Part shown: positions 59,433 to 64,000 of the stretch, piece by piece | How the letters are laid out: every line of letters begins with the position of its first letter | Numbering within the stretch: position 1 is the first letter of the stretch | Assembly: GCA_008638375.1 (NCBI GenBank) | Contig: VIRR01000532.1 | Location: 62,001 to 126,000, forward strand | Origin: Nyssa sinensis | Lineage: Eukaryota; Streptophyta; Magnoliopsida; Cornales; Nyssaceae | Length of the DNA: 64,000 nt | Direction: 5' to 3' | Translations under genes and position numbers: made by a program | The notes under the pieces: model-generated | What the model was told of the DNA's origin: nothing | Databases searched by the model: none | The model's input: the letters and a program-made list of their open reading frames with translations, nothing else

Positions 59433-60310
59433 AGATCACGCATCTTGATTTGTGTTAAGGTTCATTCGAAAGAACTTTTGTACCTTCGTTTTTCTATTTG
59501 TATTTACAAAAGTTAATCCACAAAACGCACTTAGCCGTTTGCCCTGTTTTTAAAATGTAAATTTTGCTTTCCACTGCTTCAAACTCAAAGACACAAAGAA
59601 ACCTAATACACGCAAAGGAGGTTGAGAAGGTTCTCATGATTCCAACCATGTGTTCCATTTGAACCTAACTTGCTTACGATATTGAACATTTGTTGTTGCT
59701 CAGGTGATTATGATGACAACCAACTACCATTTTGCTTGGGGGACAATTTCAAGTTTGTTTGTCCATGTTCAACAAACCCAGACACCTGCAACTCTTTTTA
59801 TCATCATACATGATATATATGCATGTCGTATGTGGAAACCTTTCAAGTTCATGCAAAGATTCACAAGATTCACAAAATGAACCACCAAGAAAAACAGAAT
59901 AGTATCAATCATATTGAACAAAAAGGAAAGAAATCATATTGAACAAAAAGGAAAGAAGTTCAGGATAGATGATACAGTAATCAATTATCTAACCATTTAT
60001 GATCTCACTCTCTCACACATACACACCCCCGATGGCATCAACCATGTTTATTCATCCATCCATCCATCCATTTCTTGCCTATTTCAGCCGATGACATATA
60101 GAGTAAGATTCTCCCCAACAACTCTCTTTAATTGGCAAAGAAAGGTGAGAGATCAACATGATTCCTTTTCCTTTGACACGGCACGGGGGAATTAAATATC
60201 AAACCCAAGGGTGACAGCACTACGCATTTAATCAAAAGAACAGGTGAATGGAGAACCATATCATGTCCAGATGGAGAAATCTCGTGTAGAAGTTACAATG
60301 TTATACAAGT
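57830..60310. other. LPAT copy 2 downstream flank, no gene
   Basis: Matches the copy 1 flank. Differences include a run of 19 C at 58,741-58,759 where copy 1 has 5 C, and an expanded TA run at 59,382-59,430. Confidence 0.55.
59382..59430. repeat. (TA)n microsatellite, expanded in copy 2
   Basis: About 49 bp of TA. The same site in copy 1 (about 48,680-48,698) is about 18 bp. Confidence 0.95.
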
Positions 60311-60319
60311 TTCAATACG

Positions 60320-60655
60320 CCATGTAAACAATTCATTTGTTAATTGTTAAACTACCAACTTATCTAAAAGTTTAAACTTTTATAGAAATTGGTTATCTAG
60401 CATGCTATTAGAACTCTTGTTTTAAAAGGTTTTGGATTCAAATCTCACCCCGTTCATTCCTCACCCTATTACGTCAAGTTAACTCTCTTGACTTGTTACG
60501 CCAAGATTTGCACTCTGTTCTACCAATGTGCCGCTTCATATAATCTCCTCTGCTCTCCATGTGCAAGACAAGGTTGCATGTGAGGGAGGGTGTTTAAATA
60601 GTTTGATATAATTGTTGACCCATTCTCATACAGCTTAAGCTTTTAAAGTGCATGT
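60320..60655 (+). mobile_element. Degenerate TRIM/LTR relic (copy 2)
   Basis: Paralogue of 49,559-49,890, with the decayed binding site here reading TGCTATTAGAACT. It shares position and flanks with copy 1, so it arrived before the duplication. Confidence 0.55.
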
Positions 60656-61470
60656 TGTTTTGGACTGCCAACTCTCCTATGTCCCAAAGCATGATGCTTT
60701 GCCAAGGTTTTTGTTTTAGGTGTCTCAAACCAAGAAACTAGATTTTCTTGCTTTCCCAGGTGAACAATTGAAAAGAAGAAGAAAGAAAGAAAAATAGGAC
60801 AGGCCCGACACGGAAGCAATCTAATGGTCATTCAGCCTTTCTAAAAGTGTAATTCCTCAATTTAATCTGCCAAAGGTAAAGAATTTACATGACAGAAATG
60901 GAAATGAAACTAAAGGTTCAGGGCCAGAAATAGTCAAGAGTCCCAATTCTGGAGTTGACATTATCTTCTTTGCTTAACTTTGCATTTAGAGTTATAGTTA
61001 TATGAAAAAATCCCACAAGAAAATTGAAAAATTTATTCAAAGTAGTGTTCCTTATCTATGGTCTACCGAAAAGTGAAAACCTTGTGCACTAAATTTAGCC
61101 ATGCATCTCTCAAACCATGGCAAGACTGCTGCTTTTGAGGCTAAAAATGATAGCCACAATTAGGTAGTAAATGAATAATAAACCCACCAAAATGTTTTTG
61201 TTTTTGATAACAGTATATTGATGCTAACCCCTGTTATGTATCTCTATTATTTGGCATAACAAAGTTGCTTCTTGGAAGAAGGGATCAAGCAATTTCATAC
61301 AGATGAATAATCATTCCAGAGGACAATGTGCTAGTGTAGAAAGTCCAAGGAGGCAAAGGATTTTAAGGTCCTGTCACCCACTTCAAGGACACGGATCTGT
61401 ATATTCTACAATCCAGTGCATAAGCAATAATTTATTATCAGTTGTTTGAATATCTTTTGGGACAAACTAG

Positions 61471-63771
61471 TCACTTCTTGGGTTTCTCACTACATAACAT
61501 TGCTTCAACAAAGCCTAGAACCGGCAATGGCCGAATATTGAGATAAGTAGCAGAAGCAAGATATGCACAAGCTAAACCTATGTATATTTTAAACCAAATG
61601 GATGAGCAAAAGGTAAGGAATATAAATATGCCAGTCAAAGCAACTATTACTGTGAAATTTACCAAGCATTTCAACGTTGAAAGTTCTCCTTCTGTTCCTT
61701 GATGAGGAAAATGACCTCGAGCACTGAAGTCTGAAAGCAATTGATCCTTGAACTGGAATAAATCCATCAACCAACTAGCAGACTCAGTTTCAGATGCTGG
61801 AATCTCCTCAACAGGGATGCGTCGAACATGAATATGAACTTCCGAAGGATCCAATCCAAAGACATTGTCCAAGAAAAAAGGGCATCGATGCTTGTATGCA
61901 ATAGTAATATCATAAACTGCAACGAATTGACAGCAAGAAACATGTAAAGAAATATTTGAAGAGCTACAAAAAATCATGATTGCAAAAGAAATTGGGAACC
62001 AGGGACCATTCACACAATCAGCATTCCAAAAAAGAAAAAAGCAAAACCAAACTCCATTTAGAAAATCAATAACAGCTGATCAACCTGATTAGATGGGTTA
62101 ATCCATTCTTATTTTCCTACTATTTTCTTCCAAGATATTATTGAAGGCCTTCTACCCACAAATTTGCTTAACTTGAGAGTTGCTGAAAATTTCAAAACTA
62201 AGGGCCCAGTAGATGGTGAAACTTTATGGTATTTTTTAAGATACTGGTACTCATTGAGTTGTTTCTTGGAGAGGAGCGAAACCCATTGCCAAATTTGATG
62301 GAAACATCTCGCATCTCAGGAAGAATAACCAAGAGCACATAGTTTCATGTGTGGTTTCATTCTTAAAAATGTACTTTTACTTGCTCAAACTTTAGTTCTC
62401 CATACATATATCTTCAAGATAAGTATTGAAGCAGCTCAACAATACATTTATCCAAACAACACCCCTCCCCCCCAAAAATAAAATGAACACAAATGTAATG
62501 CAGGAGGGAAAAGGAAAAACCGAATCAGCGTATATATATTTTATTTTGATAAGAAATCAGCAGATAGAGATTCAAGTTTCTGAGAAGAGAGTTTTTTTTG
62601 TGAAACAAACATTTGGCTTGCAGACAGGCTTTAAAGTAGCCAAAGGAACAAACACCATAAATATATAAAATAACATGATAAATATATATATATATATATA
62701 TTTGATAAGTACGTTAATATGATATGTATAGAATAGCAATAGATGAGTATATAATTATATATGGAAAAACGATGACTGGGAAAAACAGCAGAAATGATAG
62801 AGCAGAAGACTCTTAATGAAACAAGAGATCCACAAGAAATCACTCAGGTACTCAGGTAGGTGGCAAGTCCATAGAACAAGGACTGTATTAGTATGATTTG
62901 TTTTCGGCTAAAAAACATTTTGCCACCCTGCACTTTTTACAAAATTTGAGTTTAAGCTCCGTGTTTTCAATTACAGCATTTAGCCCTTTGATTTTTAAAT
63001 TTATGTTAATCTAGAACAATTTTTGACAAACTTTAAAGGATTGGACAAAATTAGTCATGTGCTATCAGATGATGCATTTGATGGTTCACATTTGTACTTC
63101 ACTTTTTCTTTCTTTTTTCAAAAATTTAGTTAATGCCCTGAAGTTTTCCTAAAAGTTTCAGTTAAGGCCGTGAAGTTTTTTCCCCTAGTTTCAGTTGAGG
63201 CCTTGAAATGTACCATTAAATATGTCACATGATAGCAAGTGATTATTTCCTGTGCAATCCTTTTTAACCTCTGTCAGAAATTGTCCTACGTTGATATAAA
63301 TTAAAAATTCATAGGCCTCAAGTGTCTAGCTGAAATTTTGAGGGAAATGGCAAGTACTAAAGTGTTTTTTCTAGCCTTTATTTTCTTATAGGAAGCACAA
63401 AAGCAAGAACTGCAGAGTAAGATTTATTCTCTTATAGGAGGCACGAGAGACCTTAGAGTTAAGGGAATTTTTTCAATTACAAAAAGAAAAAAGTAGTTGG
63501 TAGAATTAGAACTGTTAATCATTTCCACCATTCCCCCAAAACAAAAGAGTAAGTCATCTCATAAACAGAACATCACTACAGGATATGGCTGGAATGGATG
63601 TAATAAAAATGTTGAGAACCCTAGTGGAGAAGAAAACAACCTGCATCCAAGGAGCCCCTCAGAATTTCCAAGCAAGCACAGAAACCCCTTGTTTTAGGAA
63701 GCAGCACATTCTTCAGTACAGGTAATCCATTTTCGGCTGCAAATTTTTGACTCCTTATGCACTTCTTTTCA
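61471..63771 (-). CDS. LPAT4/5-type acyltransferase, copy 2 (partial, 5' end outside window)
   Basis: Tandem paralogue of the 50.7-53.9 kb gene. Two coding exons are present on the minus strand: 63771-63641 (131 bp) and 61916-61471 (446 bp). Splice phases are identical to copy 1 and there is no frameshift or premature stop. They encode the part after motif III (including VLLPKTRG) and the hydrophobic C-terminus with the same last residues (SEKPKK). Over the 446-bp last exon I count 8 base differences from copy 1, three of which change a residue: Phe to Leu in the NVFG-DPSEV region, Ala to Pro in PVEEI-ASE, and Thr to Ile in NFTV-VAL. The preceding exon encodes an identical peptide. The exon with the catalytic NH(X4)D motif should lie just beyond 64,000, so activity cannot be judged. 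Confidence 0.88.
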
Positions 63772-64000
63772 CTGTATGAAAGAGGCAAGAGATTGAATGG
63801 ATATGAAATATGATGATGGTGCACGAGACTTCAGAATTGAAATTTTTGGCAAGATCAAAACATATTCTAGATGGATAAAAGATGCAGACAACATGTTATA
63901 AAAGACTCTTAAGAACTACAAGTCTACAATGGAAAACCCATGAATATGTCCATATTTTTCAAACCCCTGTAATTGTTAGCCAATATATGGTAACATACAT

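Larger units (their letters stand above)
57410..64000. repeat. Tandem segmental duplication, copy 2 (truncated by window)
   Basis: Collinear with 46,163-53,232. The offset is about 11.25 kb at the left end and settles near 10.76 kb after the MITE and other indels. The segment runs off the window, so the right border is not visible. Confidence 0.9.

Noticed and set aside
1..64000. A novel multi-gene system or biosynthetic cluster
   Set aside because: The four gene types have unrelated roles and mixed orientation, and no further coding genes were found between them. I found no evidence for a cooperating cluster.
1..64000. tRNA, rRNA or known microRNA genes
   Set aside because: I looked for tRNA A/B boxes in cloverleaf spacing, 5S words and several conserved plant microRNA sequences by eye and found only SINE-like boxes. 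A covariance-model scan would be decisive.

Overview
The window is nuclear DNA of a flowering plant, most likely a eudicot. The evidence is AT-rich intergenic sequence, genes split by GT-AG introns, plant-type gene families, and plant small repeats (TRIM, SINEs, MITEs). The sequence alone does not identify the species. Gene models below come from reading splice sites and reading-frame continuity by eye.

Layout: 1-13.8 kb is intergenic, holding microsatellites, a SINE, MITE-like elements and a long terminal-inverted-repeat element. 13.88-15.22 kb (+) is a two-exon mitochondrial calcium uniporter (MCU) gene. 15.3-32.9 kb is a repeat-rich intergenic stretch with SINE copies, a 523-bp foldback element, a Mutator-like MITE and AT-rich dispersed repeats. 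33.14-42.59 kb (+) is a 17-exon leishmanolysin-like (M8) zinc peptidase gene with C-terminal EGF-like modules. 44.44-45.75 kb (-) is a two-exon thaumatin-like protein gene, convergent with the peptidase. 50.7-57 kb (-) is a lysophosphatidic acid acyltransferase of the LPAT4/5 type. Its first exon is probably untranslated, and the following intron carries a tandem TRIM retroelement array.

From about 46.16 kb the sequence is a direct tandem duplication. Copy 1 is about 46,163-57,409. Copy 2 starts at about 57,410 and runs off the end of the window. Copy 2 contains the last two coding exons of a second, apparently intact LPAT gene (61.47-63.77 kb, -), whose 5' half lies outside the window. A 609-bp MITE occupies copy 1, while copy 2 keeps the empty target site, so that insertion postdates the duplication or was lost cleanly from copy 2.

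The four gene types are not a pathway: an inner-mitochondrial-membrane Ca2+ channel, a secretory-pathway metalloprotease, a secreted PR-5-like protein and ER membrane acyltransferases. They look like ordinary neighbours. The most unusual structure is in the duplicated LPAT block and in the transposable elements, not in a new gene system.
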